This document shows positions 1 to 10,282 of a stretch of DNA of 36,127 nt, piece after piece. The notes under the pieces were generated by a model that worked only from the letters and a program-made list of their open reading frames with translations, was not told the origin of the DNA and searched no databases. Source of the DNA: Pseudomonadota bacterium (GTDB lineage: Bacteria > Pseudomonadota > Alphaproteobacteria > Rhizobiales > Hyphomicrobiaceae). Position numbers and translations under genes: made by a program. How positions within the stretch are numbered: position 1 is the stretch's first letter; each line of letters opens with the position of its first letter. Location: positions 1 to 36,127 of the forward strand of contig JAFECH010000008.1 of the NCBI GenBank assembly GCA_018242255.1. Reading direction: 5' to 3'.

Positions 1-1614
1 GACGAGAAGGGCGCGCCGGTTTTGAATGGACGAGAAGATCGCGGTGCAGAGCGGCAACTCAGCTGCAAGGTCACCCCGTTCGATTGCAACGATGTTGCCG
101 AGCGTCCGCAGCAGATGCTCATCAACTGTATAGTGATGATACATGTTGAACTGCATCATCGCGACGATGCGCCCGAATTCCGGCAGGAAACGGCCGAGAA
201 CGCCCGCATCATTCATATGCCGGAGCGAGGCTTCAGGGTTGCCTTTTGCCGTCAGCAGAGAAAGGAAGATGGCATTGGCCTCAGGATCGTGGCGCAACTT
301 ATCGTCGATCAAGCGCAGCGAGCTGCGCAGCAACCGGATGGCGTCGGGATGAAGATATGCGCCGGTATTTGCGGCTTGAGCGAAGAAGCGAATGAGATTG
401 ACGGGATCGCGCGCGAAAACTTCGTGGTCGGTGACGTTGAGCCGATCGTTGTCGATGCGGAAATCGGTTTTTTCTCGAACTTCGCGGCGCGTTTTCCAGC
501 TTAGCGGGCTCAGCAGGCGCTTGTATCCGGGCGACGTCTTGAGCTGCTGCATTTCGAGCGCGGTACACAGAATTGTCGACAGGTCGCCGACATCCTTCGC
601 AATCAGGAAGTAATGCTTCATGAAGCGTTCAACGGCGCGCAGACCTTCGCGCGAGGTATAACCGAGGTTCTTCGCCATTGCAGGCTGAACCTCGAAGGAC
701 AAGACTTCTTCCGCGCGGCCGGTGAGGAAATGCAGGAAGCAGCGCACGCGCCAGAGGAAGTCTTCGCAGCGGCGGAAGGTCTGGACTTCTTCCGGCGTGA
801 AGATACCGGCTTCGACGGCGGCGGCGCCGACTTCCTGGTTGAAGATATATTTCGAAAGCCATTGCAGCGTATGCAGATCGCGCAGGCCGCCCTTGCCGTC
901 CTTGATGTTGGGCTCGACCTTGTAGCGGCTTTCGCCAGCGCGGCGCGTGCGCTCGTCGCGCTCGGCCATCTTGGCGTCGATGAACTGGCGCGCGGTGCCT
1001 TTGACGACTTCGGCGCGGAAGCGGTCCTCGAATTCGGCGAAGAGCTGCGTGTCGCCGAGGATCAATCTGGAATCGAGCAGTGCGGTGCGGATGGTGATGT
1101 CAGCTTGGCTGAGCTTGAGGCATTGATCGACAGTGCGCGTCGCATGCCCCACCTTGAAGCCCAAATCCCAGAGCATCAGAAGCATGTATTCGACGACGCT
1201 CTCGCCCCATGGCGTCTGCTTGTAGGGAAGCAGGAACAACAGATCGATATCGGAGCCGGGCGCCAGTAGTCCGCGGCCGTAGCCGCCCGTTGCGACGATC
1301 GCCATGCGTTCGGCGTCAGAGGGGTTGGTGGCGCGATAGACGTGCGTGACCGTGTAATCGTAGATGAGGCGTAGCAACTCGTCCTGAAACAAGCTGAGGC
1401 CCGCGGCGCAGCGGCGGCCGTTTCCATCTGCTTCGAGAGCCGTTCGGGCAGATTCGCGCGCGTTCTTAACGAGGCTTTTCAGGCTCTCGAGCACCTTCGG
1501 GCGCGCGTCGGCGTGCGAGGCGTTGCTGGCATTGAAGTGCCCCGTCAACTCGCGGCGAGCGGCGAGCCGGTCGAAATAGGGCGGCGGGATGAGGACGTTC
1601 TCAGTATCAGTCAA
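1..1614 (-). CDS. glnD: [Protein-PII] uridylyltransferase / uridylyl-removing enzyme, 3' part missing
   Basis: GlnD is the bifunctional enzyme that adds UMP to PII signal proteins under nitrogen limitation and removes it when glutamine is high. The frame is open from a TTG at 1614 to base 1 (538 codons), so the gene runs off the left edge; family members are about 930 residues, so the rest of the HD domain and the ACT domains are outside. The nucleotidyltransferase motif GRGLLAPGSDIDLLF lies near residue 118 and the HD-domain start (MYHHYTVDEHL) near residue 488. The TTG overlaps the mutS stop as TTGA, with the purine-rich AAGAAGACGAAG just upstream; no ATG in this frame gives a better N-terminus. 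The overlap implies translational coupling to mutS. Identity is near certain; the exact start is inferred. Confidence 0.93.
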   Translation of the reverse strand, partial: MTDTENVLIPPPYFDRLAARRELTGHFNASNASHADARPKVLESLKSLVKNARESARTALEADGNGRRCAAGLSLFQDELLRLIYDYTVTHVYRATNPSDAERMAIVATGGYGRGLLAPGSDIDLLFLLPYKQTPWGESVVEYMLLMLWDLGFKVGHATRTVDQCLKLSQADITIRTALLDSRLILGDTQLFAEFEDRFRAEVVKGTARQFIDAKMAERDERTRRAGESRYKVEPNIKDGKGGLRDLHTLQWLSKYIFNQEVGAAAVEAGIFTPEEVQTFRRCEDFLWRVRCFLHFLTGRAEEVLSFEVQPAMAKNLGYTSREGLRAVERFMKHYFLIAKDVGDLSTILCTALEMQQLKTSPGYKRLLSPLSWKTRREVREKTDFRIDNDRLNVTDHEVFARDPVNLIRFFAQAANTGAYLHPDAIRLLRSSLRLIDDKLRHDPEANAIFLSLLTAKGNPEASLRHMNDAGVLGRFLPEFGRIVAMMQFNMYHHYTVDEHLLRTLGNIVAIERGDLAAELPLCTAIFSSIQNRRALLV

Positions 1615-4442
1615 GGCTTCGTCTTCTTCAAATTTTCGGCCAGAGCCTTGAGTTCATAAAGTTTCTCGAGCGCCGCTTTCGGCGAGAGATCATCAGGATG
1701 CATGTTCAAGAGCAGCTTTTCAACGGCAGAAGGCTCTTCGCTTGCCGCTGCGCCTCTCGGCCGCGCGGCGGAGAACAGCGGCAGATCATCAATACTTTCG
1801 TCGCCAGCTTTGGGCCGGCGGTCGGCTTTTTCGAGGCGGGCGAGCACTTGGCGAGCCCTGGCGACGACCGGCTCCGGAAGGCCTGCAAGCTTTGCCACCT
1901 GGATGCCGTAAGAGCGGTCGGCAGCGCCGGGCTTAACTTTGTGCAGGAAGACGATGGTGTCGTGCCACTCGGCGACGTCCATCGTAACGTTGGCGATGTC
2001 GTCGAGACGACGGGCGAGCGCGGTCAGCTCGTGGTAGTGCGTCGCGAAGAGGGCGCGCGCCTTCGTGACGCCGTGGAGATATTCGACCGTTGCCCACGCG
2101 ATTGAGAGACCGTCGAAGGTCGCGGTGCCGCGCCCAATTTCATCTAGGATGACGAGCGAACGCTCGGTCGCCTGATTGAGGATGGCTGCCGTTTCGACCA
2201 TTTCGACCATGAAGGTCGAACGGCCGCGCGCCAGATCGTCGGAGGCGCCGACGCGCGAGAACAGCCGGTCGACGACGCCGATGTGGGCGGAACGCGCGGG
2301 CACGTAAGAGCCCATTTGCGCCATCACAGTAATGAGTGCGTTTTGGCGCAGGAACGTCGATTTGCCGGCCATGTTCGGACCGGTGACGAGCCAGATGCGG
2401 GCATCGGGGAGTTCATTTTCGTGGTGGCGCGATTCGGGTGCGCGAGCGCGGCCGAGAATGCAATCGTTTTCAATGAACGCTGATCCGCCTTGCTTTGCGA
2501 GTGCCTGCTGGACCACGGGATGGCGGCCGCCGCGAATTTCGAAGGCGGGCGTTTCGTCGATGCATGGGCGCACATAGCCCTGTTCCAGCGCAAGCGACGC
2601 TAGAGATGAATAGACGTCGAGTTCGGCCAGTGCTGCTGCGGTAGCGCCGAGAGCTTCGGTGCCTGCAGAGATGTCTTCCGTCAGTGCTGTAAAGATTTCC
2701 TGCTCAAGGTTGAGCGCGCGTTCGCTGGCGGATGCGATCTGGCCTTCGGTTTCGAGCAGTTCTGAGGTAGCAAAGCGCACCGCGTTCGCCATCGTCTGGC
2801 GGTGACGGAAGCGCTCGGACAGCGGCGGAGACATCAACGGCTTGGCGTTGAGCTGAGTGACCTCGATGTAGAACCCGAGGATGTTGTTATGGCGGACGCG
2901 CAGCGTTTTGATGCCCGTCTCTTCGATGTAGCGGGTTTCGAGTTCGGCCATGACGCGACGGCTGTCGTTTCGTAGTGCGCGCGCCGCATCAAGCGCGGAA
3001 TGATAGCCTTCGCGGATGAAGCCGCCGTCGCGGCGTAGCAGCGGCGGATCGTCGACAAGAGCGTTTGCCAGTGCGTGCGCGAGTGTTGCCGGAACGGCTT
3101 CGAGACGCGTGCAAATTGATTGCAGTTCCGGCGGTAGCGGCAGCGGTGTCGCGCTACCGTTCAACATACTCGCGGCATTGGCGGCAGCAGTTATCGCGTC
3201 GCGCACGGCGGCAAGATCGCGCGGACCGCCACGGCCGAACGTCAACCGCGGCAGGGCGCGGGCGAGATCGGGCGTGCCGCGCAGACAGTCACGAATGTCG
3301 TCCATCAGACGGCGATTGCCGACAAGAAAGGACACCGCATCGAGGCGCGCTTCGATCGCAACGGGCGCGACCAGTGGGCTTGCAATTCGTGCCTGCAGCT
3401 CGCGCGCGCCGCCGCCGGTGATGGTGCGGTCCATCGCGGCAAGCAGGGTCGAGGATTTGTCGCTTGACGTCGATTTGACGAGTTCGAGGCTGGCGCGGCT
3501 GGCGGCATCAATGAAAAGCGCGGCACGGCCGGAGCGGCGCGGGGCCTGCAGCAGCGGCTTTCGCCCCATCTGCGTCAGGTCCACATATTTCAGCACAGCG
3601 CCGACGGCGGCCAGCTCGCCGCGAGAAAATGAGCCGAAACCGGCGAGATCGGCGACGCCGAGGCATTCTTTAAGATCGCGTGCGCCGGAAGTGCTGTCGA
3701 AATAGGCGGACGGAATGGGCGTCGTCTTGCCGCCGGAATAATCGACCGTCCGCGCGAACGCTTCGATGCCGATGAGCGTGTCGGCGGCCAGAACCTCGCT
3801 CGATGCGAGGCGAATCAGCTCTCCGGAAAGATCGGCGCCGGACACTTCCGAGACCTCGAATTCGCCGGTCGAAATGTCGATTGAGGCAAGCGCGACGCGG
3901 GAGTCCGATGATGCGAGGCCCAGTTCGGCCGGCGTCGCGAGGAAGACGGCGGTCAAGTAGTTGCGGGCTTTGGCGTCGAGCAGCGCCTCTTCGGTCAGCG
4001 TGCCGGGTGTTACGAGGCGGACGACGTCGCGTTTGACGACAGCCTTGGCGCCGCGTTTGCGCGCCTCGGCTGGGTCTTCGAGCTGCTCGCAGACCGCGAC
4101 GCGGTGTCCTTGCCTGATTAACCGTTGCAGATATTCGTCAGCGCGATGCACCGGGACGCCGCACATCGGGATATCCTCTCCCCGGTGTTTGCCGCGTTTG
4201 GTTAGGACGATCGAAAGCGCCTCGGATGCGGTAACTGCATCGTCAAAAAAAAGCTCATAGAAATCGCCCATCCGATACCAAAGGAGACTATCGGGATTGG
4301 CGGCTTTGATTTCTAGGTATTGCGCCATGGATGGCGTGGCCTCGGTCGCCCCGGGCGTATTGCTGCTCTGCGACACTTCGGCAGACGCTGCCGGCGCCGA
4401 TTCTGGCCGCCCGCTCTTGCGCGGCTCGTCGGTTCTGGACAT
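1611..4442 (-). CDS. mutS: DNA mismatch repair ATPase MutS
   Basis: MutS recognises base mismatches and small loops and starts methyl-independent strand repair with MutL. The protein is 943 aa from the ATG at 4442. It has the mismatch-wedge motif GDFYE (Phe61-x-Glu63), a Walker A GPNMAGKST near residue 687, the STFMVEM signature, and Walker B LDEIGRG near residue 766, with the usual short C-terminal helical tail. The open frame continues upstream to 4694, but that part would overlap maeB and has no family-like sequence. A second candidate start is the ATG at 4328 (905 aa, beginning MAQYLEIKAAN), where family similarity begins; the 38 residues between are Ser/Ala/Pro-rich and may be a disordered extension. 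It lies upstream of glnD with a 4-nt overlap and divergent from maeB. Confidence 0.96.
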   Translation of the reverse strand: MSRTDEPRKSGRPESAPAASAEVSQSSNTPGATEATPSMAQYLEIKAANPDSLLWYRMGDFYELFFDDAVTASEALSIVLTKRGKHRGEDIPMCGVPVHRADEYLQRLIRQGHRVAVCEQLEDPAEARKRGAKAVVKRDVVRLVTPGTLTEEALLDAKARNYLTAVFLATPAELGLASSDSRVALASIDISTGEFEVSEVSGADLSGELIRLASSEVLAADTLIGIEAFARTVDYSGGKTTPIPSAYFDSTSGARDLKECLGVADLAGFGSFSRGELAAVGAVLKYVDLTQMGRKPLLQAPRRSGRAALFIDAASRASLELVKSTSSDKSSTLLAAMDRTITGGGARELQARIASPLVAPVAIEARLDAVSFLVGNRRLMDDIRDCLRGTPDLARALPRLTFGRGGPRDLAAVRDAITAAANAASMLNGSATPLPLPPELQSICTRLEAVPATLAHALANALVDDPPLLRRDGGFIREGYHSALDAARALRNDSRRVMAELETRYIEETGIKTLRVRHNNILGFYIEVTQLNAKPLMSPPLSERFRHRQTMANAVRFATSELLETEGQIASASERALNLEQEIFTALTEDISAGTEALGATAAALAELDVYSSLASLALEQGYVRPCIDETPAFEIRGGRHPVVQQALAKQGGSAFIENDCILGRARAPESRHHENELPDARIWLVTGPNMAGKSTFLRQNALITVMAQMGSYVPARSAHIGVVDRLFSRVGASDDLARGRSTFMVEMVETAAILNQATERSLVILDEIGRGTATFDGLSIAWATVEYLHGVTKARALFATHYHELTALARRLDDIANVTMDVAEWHDTIVFLHKVKPGAADRSYGIQVAKLAGLPEPVVARARQVLARLEKADRRPKAGDESIDDLPLFSAARPRGAAASEEPSAVEKLLLNMHPDDLSPKAALEKLYELKALAENLKKTKP

Positions 4443-4637
4443 CAAGAGATTACGTTTCAAATTGCCCTGTTCGGCTTTACGAAAGGCGCGAAAAGGAACG
4501 TCTCGCCGCCCCATCCAAGCGCTGGATATGCATAGGTTGCCGTCCCGGCTCCCGCAACCTATCGTGCCGGCCCTTATCCCCTGATGTGTGTTTGGGCAAC
4601 ACTGCCCCGGCGCACGAAATCCTGAACGGTCAACATC

Positions 4638-6911
4638 ATGCCCTCCCTTCACCGCGCAGCCCAAGTGACGGCTCAAGAAGCGCTTGCCTTTCATGCAAAC
4701 GGCAAGCCCGGCAAGCTCGAAATTACGCCGACGAAGCCCTTGGCGACGCAGCGCGACCTGTCTCTGGCCTATTCTCCGGGCGTTGCCATTCCCGTCCAGG
4801 CCATCGCCGAAAACCCGCGCGATGCTTATGCCTACACCAGCAAGGGCAATTTCGTGGCCGTGGTGTCGAACGGCACAGCTATTCTCGGGCTTGGAAATCT
4901 CGGGGCGCTTGCCGCGAAGCCGGTGATGGAAGGCAAGGCGGCGTTGTTCAAGCGATTTGCCGACATCGATTCCATCGACCTGCTGGTCGATACGCCGGAT
5001 CCGGAAGCGTTCATCAATTCGGTGCGCTATCTCGGGCCGTCTTTCGGCGGCATGAACTTGGAAGACATCAAATCCCCCGACTGTTTCGTGATCGAAGAGA
5101 AGCTTAAAGAGCTACTCGATATTCCCGTTTTTCACGACGACCAGCACGGCACGGCCATCGTGGTTGCGGCAGGCGTGCTGAATGGATTGCGCGTCGTCGA
5201 AAAGGAGATTGGCGATGTGAAGCTGGTATGCGCGGGTGCGGGTGCCGCGGCGCTCGCCTGCCTCAACCTGCTCGTGAAGATCGGGCTCAAGCGCGAGAAC
5301 ATCTACGTCTGCGATATCAAAGGCCTCGTCTACGAGGGCCGCAAAGAGCTGATGGACCCGTACAAAGCTCCGTTCGCTCAGAAGACGAACGCCAGGACGC
5401 TGAGCGACGTCATCGGCGGCGCCGACATTTTCCTCGGTTTGTCCGCGGCCGGGGTGCTGTCGCGAGACATGGTTTCGCAGATGGGGCCGAAGCCGCTCAT
5501 CTTCGCGATGGCCAACCCGGACCCAGAGATCACGCCGGAAGAGGTGCGGGCCGTCCGGACGGACGCCATCATGGCGACGGGCCGTTCGGACTATCCGAAC
5601 CAGATCAACAACGTTCTGTGCTTCCCGTTCATCTTCCGCGGCGCGCTCGACGTGCATGCGACGACGATCAACGATGCAATGAAGATCGCGGCCGCCGAAG
5701 CGATCGCCGCGCTGGCCCGGGCCGAAGTGCCGGATCAGGTTGCGGCGGCGTTTCTCGGCGAGCGGCCGACGTTCGGTCCCGGATATATCATTCCTGCGCC
5801 GTTCGATCCGCGTCTGCTGCCGCACGTTTCCTCCGCGGTCGCAAAGGCAGCGATGGATTCTGGCGTGGCTCGCAACCCGATCGTCGACATGGAAGGCTAC
5901 GTCGCGCGGCTCAATGCGCGGCTCGATCCGGTGCAGGGTTGGCTGCAATCGACGTTCGATTCGGTTCGCAACGATCCGAAGCGTGTGGTGTTTGCTGAAG
6001 GTGAAGAACCCGCCGTCATTCGAGCGGCGCATACGTTCTTCCAGCAGGGTTTCGGACAACCGATCCTGATCGGTCGGAAGAAGGTCGTTACCGACCGCTT
6101 CCGGGAACTCGGGATTCCGCTTCGCCGCGAATTCGAATTGATCGATACGAGCGAATCTCCCTTCCTCGACGAGTTTACTGAATTTCTTTATTCGCGATTG
6201 CAGCGGCGTGGATATCTGAAGCGCGATTGCGAGCGGCTCGTTACCAATGAGCGGAATATATTCGCCGCGCTCATGGTCGTACACGGACATGCCGATGCGC
6301 TGGTGTCCGGCGTTACCCGCAACTGGACGAGTGTCTATGCCGATGTGCACCGGGTGATGGACGAGAAACCCGGTCGGCACGTGATCGGCGTGTCGCTGGT
6401 GTTGATCCGCGGTCGAGCCGTGCTCATCGCCGACACGAGCATTCACGATCTGCCGACCGGCGAGCAGATAGCAGATATTGCCGTCGAAGCGGCGCGGGCC
6501 GCGCGATATTTCGGCATCGAGCCACGGGTGGCGCTGCTCGCCTACTCGACGTTCGGGCAGCCGAAAAGCGAGCGCTCAGAGCAGGTGCGCCAGGCCGTGC
6601 GGCTCCTCGACGAACGCCTCGTCGATTTCGAATATGATGGCGACATGGCTGCCGACGTCGCACTCAACCGCAGCCTGATGGCGCACTATCCGTTCTGCCG
6701 GTTGTCGGATACCGCAAACGTGCTGGTCATGCCGGCGTTTCACGCCGCATCGATCTCGACGAAGATGATCAAGGAGCTGGCGGGTGCGACTCTGATCGGG
6801 CCGATCGTCGTAGGGCTGTCGCATTCGGTGCAGATCTGCACGTTCGGCGCGACGGACGCGGATATTGTCAATATGGCGGCGCTGGCCGCTTATGGCGCAG
6901 CGAAGGAATAG
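4638..6911 (+). CDS. maeB: NADP-dependent malic enzyme with C-terminal phosphotransacetylase-like domain
   Basis: MaeB oxidatively decarboxylates malate to pyruvate with NADP+, supplying NADPH and pyruvate during growth on C2/C4 compounds. The 757-aa length matches the large MaeB class. The malic-enzyme half (about residues 1-430) has the catalytic Tyr in YSPGVA (Tyr45), the Lys in MEGKAALFK (Lys100), the [10 protein letters not shown] metal/active-site motif near 165, and a GAGAAAL nucleotide-binding loop near 200. From about residue 431 the sequence is a phosphate acetyl/butyryltransferase-like domain; in studied relatives this part lacks transferase activity and mediates acetyl-CoA inhibition. 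It is transcribed alone between the divergent mutS and convergent olsB (12-nt gap). The ribosome binding site is weak. An unrelated 444-codon antisense frame inside it is a composition artefact. Confidence 0.95.
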   Translation: MPSLHRAAQVTAQEALAFHANGKPGKLEITPTKPLATQRDLSLAYSPGVAIPVQAIAENPRDAYAYTSKGNFVAVVSNGTAILGLGNLGALAAKPVMEGKAALFKRFADIDSIDLLVDTPDPEAFINSVRYLGPSFGGMNLEDIKSPDCFVIEEKLKELLDIPVFHDDQHGTAIVVAAGVLNGLRVVEKEIGDVKLVCAGAGAAALACLNLLVKIGLKRENIYVCDIKGLVYEGRKELMDPYKAPFAQKTNARTLSDVIGGADIFLGLSAAGVLSRDMVSQMGPKPLIFAMANPDPEITPEEVRAVRTDAIMATGRSDYPNQINNVLCFPFIFRGALDVHATTINDAMKIAAAEAIAALARAEVPDQVAAAFLGERPTFGPGYIIPAPFDPRLLPHVSSAVAKAAMDSGVARNPIVDMEGYVARLNARLDPVQGWLQSTFDSVRNDPKRVVFAEGEEPAVIRAAHTFFQQGFGQPILIGRKKVVTDRFRELGIPLRREFELIDTSESPFLDEFTEFLYSRLQRRGYLKRDCERLVTNERNIFAALMVVHGHADALVSGVTRNWTSVYADVHRVMDEKPGRHVIGVSLVLIRGRAVLIADTSIHDLPTGEQIADIAVEAARAARYFGIEPRVALLAYSTFGQPKSERSEQVRQAVRLLDERLVDFEYDGDMAADVALNRSLMAHYPFCRLSDTANVLVMPAFHAASISTKMIKELAGATLIGPIVVGLSHSVQICTFGATDADIVNMAALAAYGAAKE

Positions 6912-6923
6912 CGAGCAGCGCAA

Positions 6924-7892
6924 TCAGGCGTCGACGGCGATTCGGCTCTTGGTTTCGGCTGGGGCGCCGTAGTGCTCGAAGTAGCGCGGATCAATGTTCG
7001 CGACCGGCATAACGACAAGGACGTCCGTCGTGCCGAATTGCCGGTCGATCACGGCGCCGTCACCAAAATAGGCGCCAAGGCGCAGATAGGCTTTGATCAA
7101 CGGCGGCATGGCTTTCAGGGCGGCCTTCTGATCGATGTCGGCCATCGGCATCATATTCATCGAGACGCCGAGGCGATCGTGGGCACTGGCGCGCCATTCG
7201 AGCGGCGCCAGCGCTTTGTGGTGCAAATAGCTCAGCGCCATCTTGTGGTCTTCGAGGTCGATGCCCTCGAAGCTGGCGCAGCCGATCATCACGTCGATGC
7301 GGTTTTCGCGGACATAGGTCCAAAGGCCGTGCCACAGCAGTTCGACCGACCTCTTGCTGCGATAGGGCGCGAGCACGCATGAGCGACCGAGTTCCATGAA
7401 GCGATGGGTCGCCGCTTTGCTTTTGAGAAGCGGGTCAATGTCGTATTCGCCGGCGGAATAAAAACCAGGGCCTTGCTCGGCGATTTCCTGACGCAGAATG
7501 CGGTAGGTACCGATAACTTTCGGACGCTCCGGACGACCGGCGCGGCCCGGCATCGTTTTGTCGAGATCGACGACCAGCAAATGATCGCAGAGCGCATCGT
7601 AGGCGTCCTCGTCGCGGCGGCGGAATTGCGCGAGGCGGCTGGGGACGGCCGACATTTCTTCGAAAAAGACCTGATAGCGCAGACGTTGCGCAAGCTTGAT
7701 CTCGGCCCAGGTCCGGGCCAGCCGCACTTCCAGGTTGCCGACACGGCCGTAGACTTTCGGCTCGATGTCGCGGGTGAAGCCCTTGAGGCGGAGCGCGGGT
7801 GCTCTCAGCGCCTCTATGGCGACGAGGCCTGCCGGAAGTTTTCCGATCCGGCCGGGCTTACGTTTGCTTCGGTCTGCAATTGTCTGCCACAT
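6924..7892 (-). CDS. olsB: L-ornithine N(alpha)-acyltransferase OlsB (GNAT family)
   Basis: OlsB transfers a 3-hydroxyacyl group from acyl carrier protein to ornithine, giving lyso-ornithine lipid, the first step to the phosphorus-free membrane lipid. The 322-aa protein follows the rhizobial OlsB pattern: GNLEVRLARTWAEIKLAQRL, then RYQVFFEEMSA, CDHLLVVDLD, RFMELGRSCVL, LLWHGLWTYV, IGCASFEGID, and a C-terminal PPLIKAYLRLGA followed by TTDVLVVMP. The first 40 residues are basic and less conserved, so the true start may be somewhat downstream of the ATG at 7892, which has only a weak ribosome binding site. No olsA (second acyltransferase) is adjacent. It lies 81 nt downstream of a histidine kinase on the same strand and is convergent with maeB. 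Ornithine-lipid genes are often phosphate-regulated, but no Pho box was recognised here. Confidence 0.85.
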   Translation of the reverse strand: MWQTIADRSKRKPGRIGKLPAGLVAIEALRAPALRLKGFTRDIEPKVYGRVGNLEVRLARTWAEIKLAQRLRYQVFFEEMSAVPSRLAQFRRRDEDAYDALCDHLLVVDLDKTMPGRAGRPERPKVIGTYRILRQEIAEQGPGFYSAGEYDIDPLLKSKAATHRFMELGRSCVLAPYRSKRSVELLWHGLWTYVRENRIDVMIGCASFEGIDLEDHKMALSYLHHKALAPLEWRASAHDRLGVSMNMMPMADIDQKAALKAMPPLIKAYLRLGAYFGDGAVIDRQFGTTDVLVVMPVANIDPRYFEHYGAPAETKSRIAVDA

Positions 7893-7973
7893 CGGACGGG
7901 AATCCCCACAGTGCTCCAGTGGAACGCCGCTATCATGATTCCGTGACAGTTTTTAGAGCGAAACGTCTGCGGA

Positions 7974-9863
7974 TCAAGCGGCAGGCGGTGCGGCGCGGAG
8001 GGGGCGGGGCACCCACCTGAGCAGCAGGTCGTGGAGATTGCGGGCATCGAAGGGCTTGGCGAGGTAATCATCCATGCCGGCCGCGTAGCAGCGGTCGCGG
8101 TCTTCGGCGAAGGCGTTGGCCGTCAGCGCAATGATCGGTGGGCATGGGAGGCGTGGGTCCTTGCGTTCGCGATAGAGCGCCTTGATCGATTTGGTGGCCA
8201 TAATGCCGTCGATCTCGGGCATCAGAACGTCCATCAGCACGAGGTCGAACGCCGGGCGTTTGCGCTCCAGCACTTCCCACATCGCCGTGATTGCCGAACG
8301 TCCGTCTTCCACGACCGTCGCTGTGCCGCCAGCACGTTCGATGATCTTGCAGGCGAGGAGGGCGTTAATCTGGTTGTCTTCTGCAACCAGGACGCGGAAC
8401 GGCGGGCAGGGCGTGCGCCGGAAGGCTGTTTCGGCATCCGGCACGAGCGGACCGGCGGTGCCTGATGGCGCGCCGGCCGCGTGGAGTTCCACACGGGCGG
8501 TGAAGACGGCGCCATTGTCTGGGCCTGTCGAGGCGATGATGTCGCCGGACATGGCCTGGGCGATGCGCTTCGAAATCGCGAGGCCGAGGCCGGTGCCGGC
8601 CGGATTACGGTTCATCGCGTTTGTGTCCTGCTCGAATTCGTCGAACAGGCGGCGGGCGGCGGCGGGCGAAAAACCAATGCCAGAATCCGCGACTTCGATC
8701 GCGACGCGCACGGCATTCGGATTGGAAGAAGGATCGTTCGCGATGGAGATGCCGACCGAGACGCCGCCGATATCGGTAAACTTTATAGCGTTGGATAGCA
8801 GATTGAGGACGATCTGGCGCAGCCGGATTTCGTCCCCCCGAACCCATTCGGGCACCGCGTCCGATATCGCCAAATTCAACGTCAGCTGCTTAGTGGCGGC
8901 TTCGGGCGCCATGAGCTGCATCATCTGGGTCATGCAGTTTCTGAGCGAGAAGATCTCGTTCGCCAGTTCGAACTTACCTGCTTCGATTTTGGAGAGATCG
9001 AGAATGCCGTCGATCAGGCCGAGCAGGGCGCGAGCGGAGTCTTCCGCAACTCGCGCATAGGTGCGCTGCTCGGGATCGAGTTCCGTATCGCGGAGCAGGC
9101 TGATCATGCCGATGATGCCGTTCATCGGCGTGCGTATTTCGTGGCTCATGGCGGCCAGGAAGCGAGACTTCTCGCGGTTGGCCGTTTCAGCACGGTCGCG
9201 GGCGCCGCGTAGTCGCTCTTCGATTTCGCGTTCGACGGTGATGTCGCGGCCGACACTTTGGATCTCGACGGCGCCGTCTGTGGTCAATACCTCCATTTCA
9301 TCCCAGGCGATCCAGCGCTTTCCGCGCTGCGTCGGCAGAAGTTCAATCGTTCGCAGGCTGGTGGTCGACATGCCGACCGTTGCCTCGCTGCGTAGGATAT
9401 GCGGGCGGAATCGGGAGCCGAGAATATCTTCGCTCCGCACCCCGAAGGCTTCCAGGAATGCTGTGTTTGCAAAAACAAGACGGCCATCTTTCGCCCGGCG
9501 CACGATGAAGTCGCGCTGCGAATCCAAAAGCTGGCGATAGCGCACGGCCTTGTCGGACAGACGCCAATCCGCATCCTTGAGGTCTTCGATGTCTTCGTCC
9601 ACGCGCATCGGATGGTGGGGCGTCACCGGCATTTTTTGACGCCTTAATTTTGCGGACAGTGCGAAACTCAAGAATGCGGCTGCGGTCAACATCGTGAAGC
9701 CGACAACGGCTGCTGTTAGGCCGCTATCGAATGTGACGGCGCTTGAGACGAGGCCCAAGACAAGCAAAAGCACGCCGACGATTGCGATCGCCGCCACACA
9801 TGCGCGCGTGCGCCATATCGAAATTGTTCGCGTATTGTCGCCGAGCGATGGCTGCAGATCCAT
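7974..9863 (-). CDS. Membrane hybrid sensor histidine kinase with PAS and receiver domains
   Basis: A hybrid two-component kinase of 629 aa from the ATG at 9863; the frame continues to a GTG at 9947 (657 aa). In order: two membrane segments (about residues 15-75), a PAS domain (around [16 protein letters not shown], the [15 protein letters not shown] strand), a HisKA dimerisation helix with phosphoacceptor His in [16 protein letters not shown] (near residue 239), an HATPase domain with N box [16 protein letters not shown]1 DSGIGFSP and G2 [10 protein letters not shown], then a receiver domain with acidic [11 protein letters not shown], phosphoacceptor Asp in [11 protein letters not shown] (near 544) and the Lys of DDYLAKPF. 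All catalytic residues are present. There is no Hpt domain and no adjacent response regulator, so the partner is elsewhere. It is followed on the same strand by olsB. The signal sensed cannot be told from sequence. Confidence 0.9.
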   Translation of the reverse strand: MDLQPSLGDNTRTISIWRTRACVAAIAIVGVLLLVLGLVSSAVTFDSGLTAAVVGFTMLTAAAFLSFALSAKLRRQKMPVTPHHPMRVDEDIEDLKDADWRLSDKAVRYRQLLDSQRDFIVRRAKDGRLVFANTAFLEAFGVRSEDILGSRFRPHILRSEATVGMSTTSLRTIELLPTQRGKRWIAWDEMEVLTTDGAVEIQSVGRDITVEREIEERLRGARDRAETANREKSRFLAAMSHEIRTPMNGIIGMISLLRDTELDPEQRTYARVAEDSARALLGLIDGILDLSKIEAGKFELANEIFSLRNCMTQMMQLMAPEAATKQLTLNLAISDAVPEWVRGDEIRLRQIVLNLLSNAIKFTDIGGVSVGISIANDPSSNPNAVRVAIEVADSGIGFSPAAARRLFDEFEQDTNAMNRNPAGTGLGLAISKRIAQAMSGDIIASTGPDNGAVFTARVELHAAGAPSGTAGPLVPDAETAFRRTPCPPFRVLVAEDNQINALLACKIIERAGGTATVVEDGRSAITAMWEVLERKRPAFDLVLMDVLMPEIDGIMATKSIKALYRERKDPRLPCPPIIALTANAFAEDRDRCYAAGMDDYLAKPFDARNLHDLLLRWVPRPLRAAPPAA

Positions 9864-10033
9864 ACGCTCGCCGACAACGTGCGAGTCAATCGGTTTTCGC
9901 AACAATTCTTTGGCCCCTGAGTACCGGGGCACACTCGGCCAGTGCACTTTTACAGAGTCTAAAGAGACGTGGTTAAGCGCCCAGCGATGGCGATCAAATC
10001 TGCTGTCGCGACGACATGCCGGTCACGGTTTCA

Positions 10034-10282
10034 TCACAGCCGGCGCAGGTCTTCGTCTGTCAGTTTGCGTGCTGCGTCTTCGATCATCAGTGGCACGCCA
10101 TTGCGGATCGGAAAAGCCAAGCCTGCAGCTTTGCTCAATAATTCGCGCTTGCTGGCATCGTAGACGAGGCGCGTCTTGGTCAAAGGACAGACGAGCAGCT
10201 CAAGCAGTTTCGGATCGACGGCGTTAGCGTCGTCTGGAGCACTGTCGTCAACATCATCGGTCATGGCGTTTTCCGACATCAC
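10034..10282 (-). CDS. UPF0434 / Trm112-like small protein
   Basis: An 82-aa protein with the conserved core of the UPF0434 (YcaR/Trm112-like) family: [17 protein letters not shown], then [20 protein letters not shown]. It has only the single Cys of the bacterial family, so it is probably not a zinc finger like eukaryotic Trm112. Eukaryotic relatives activate methyltransferases; the bacterial role is not established. The start is either the GTG at 10282 (overlapping the upstream stop as GTGA) or the ATG at 10279 (TGATG overlap); both imply translational coupling to the Lon-N gene. The acidic N-terminal 20 residues are probably disordered. Confidence 0.85.
   Translation of the reverse strand: MMSENAMTDDVDDSAPDDANAVDPKLLELLVCPLTKTRLVYDASKRELLSKAAGLAFPIRNGVPLMIEDAARKLTDEDLRRL

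Noticed and set aside
613-1269. 218-codon frame opposite glnD
   Set aside because: Shadow of the strongly supported glnD frame.
4443-4694. N-terminal extension of mutS
   Set aside because: It overlaps the start of the divergent maeB and has no MutS-like sequence.
5112-6446. 444-codon open frame antisense to maeB
   Set aside because: It mirrors the maeB codon pattern on the other strand, has Arg/His-rich composition with no family character, and maeB is certain.
7920-7945. GGAAC-N16-CGTG resembling an EcfG promoter on the plus strand
   Set aside because: The -10 is imperfect and there is no plus-strand gene downstream.
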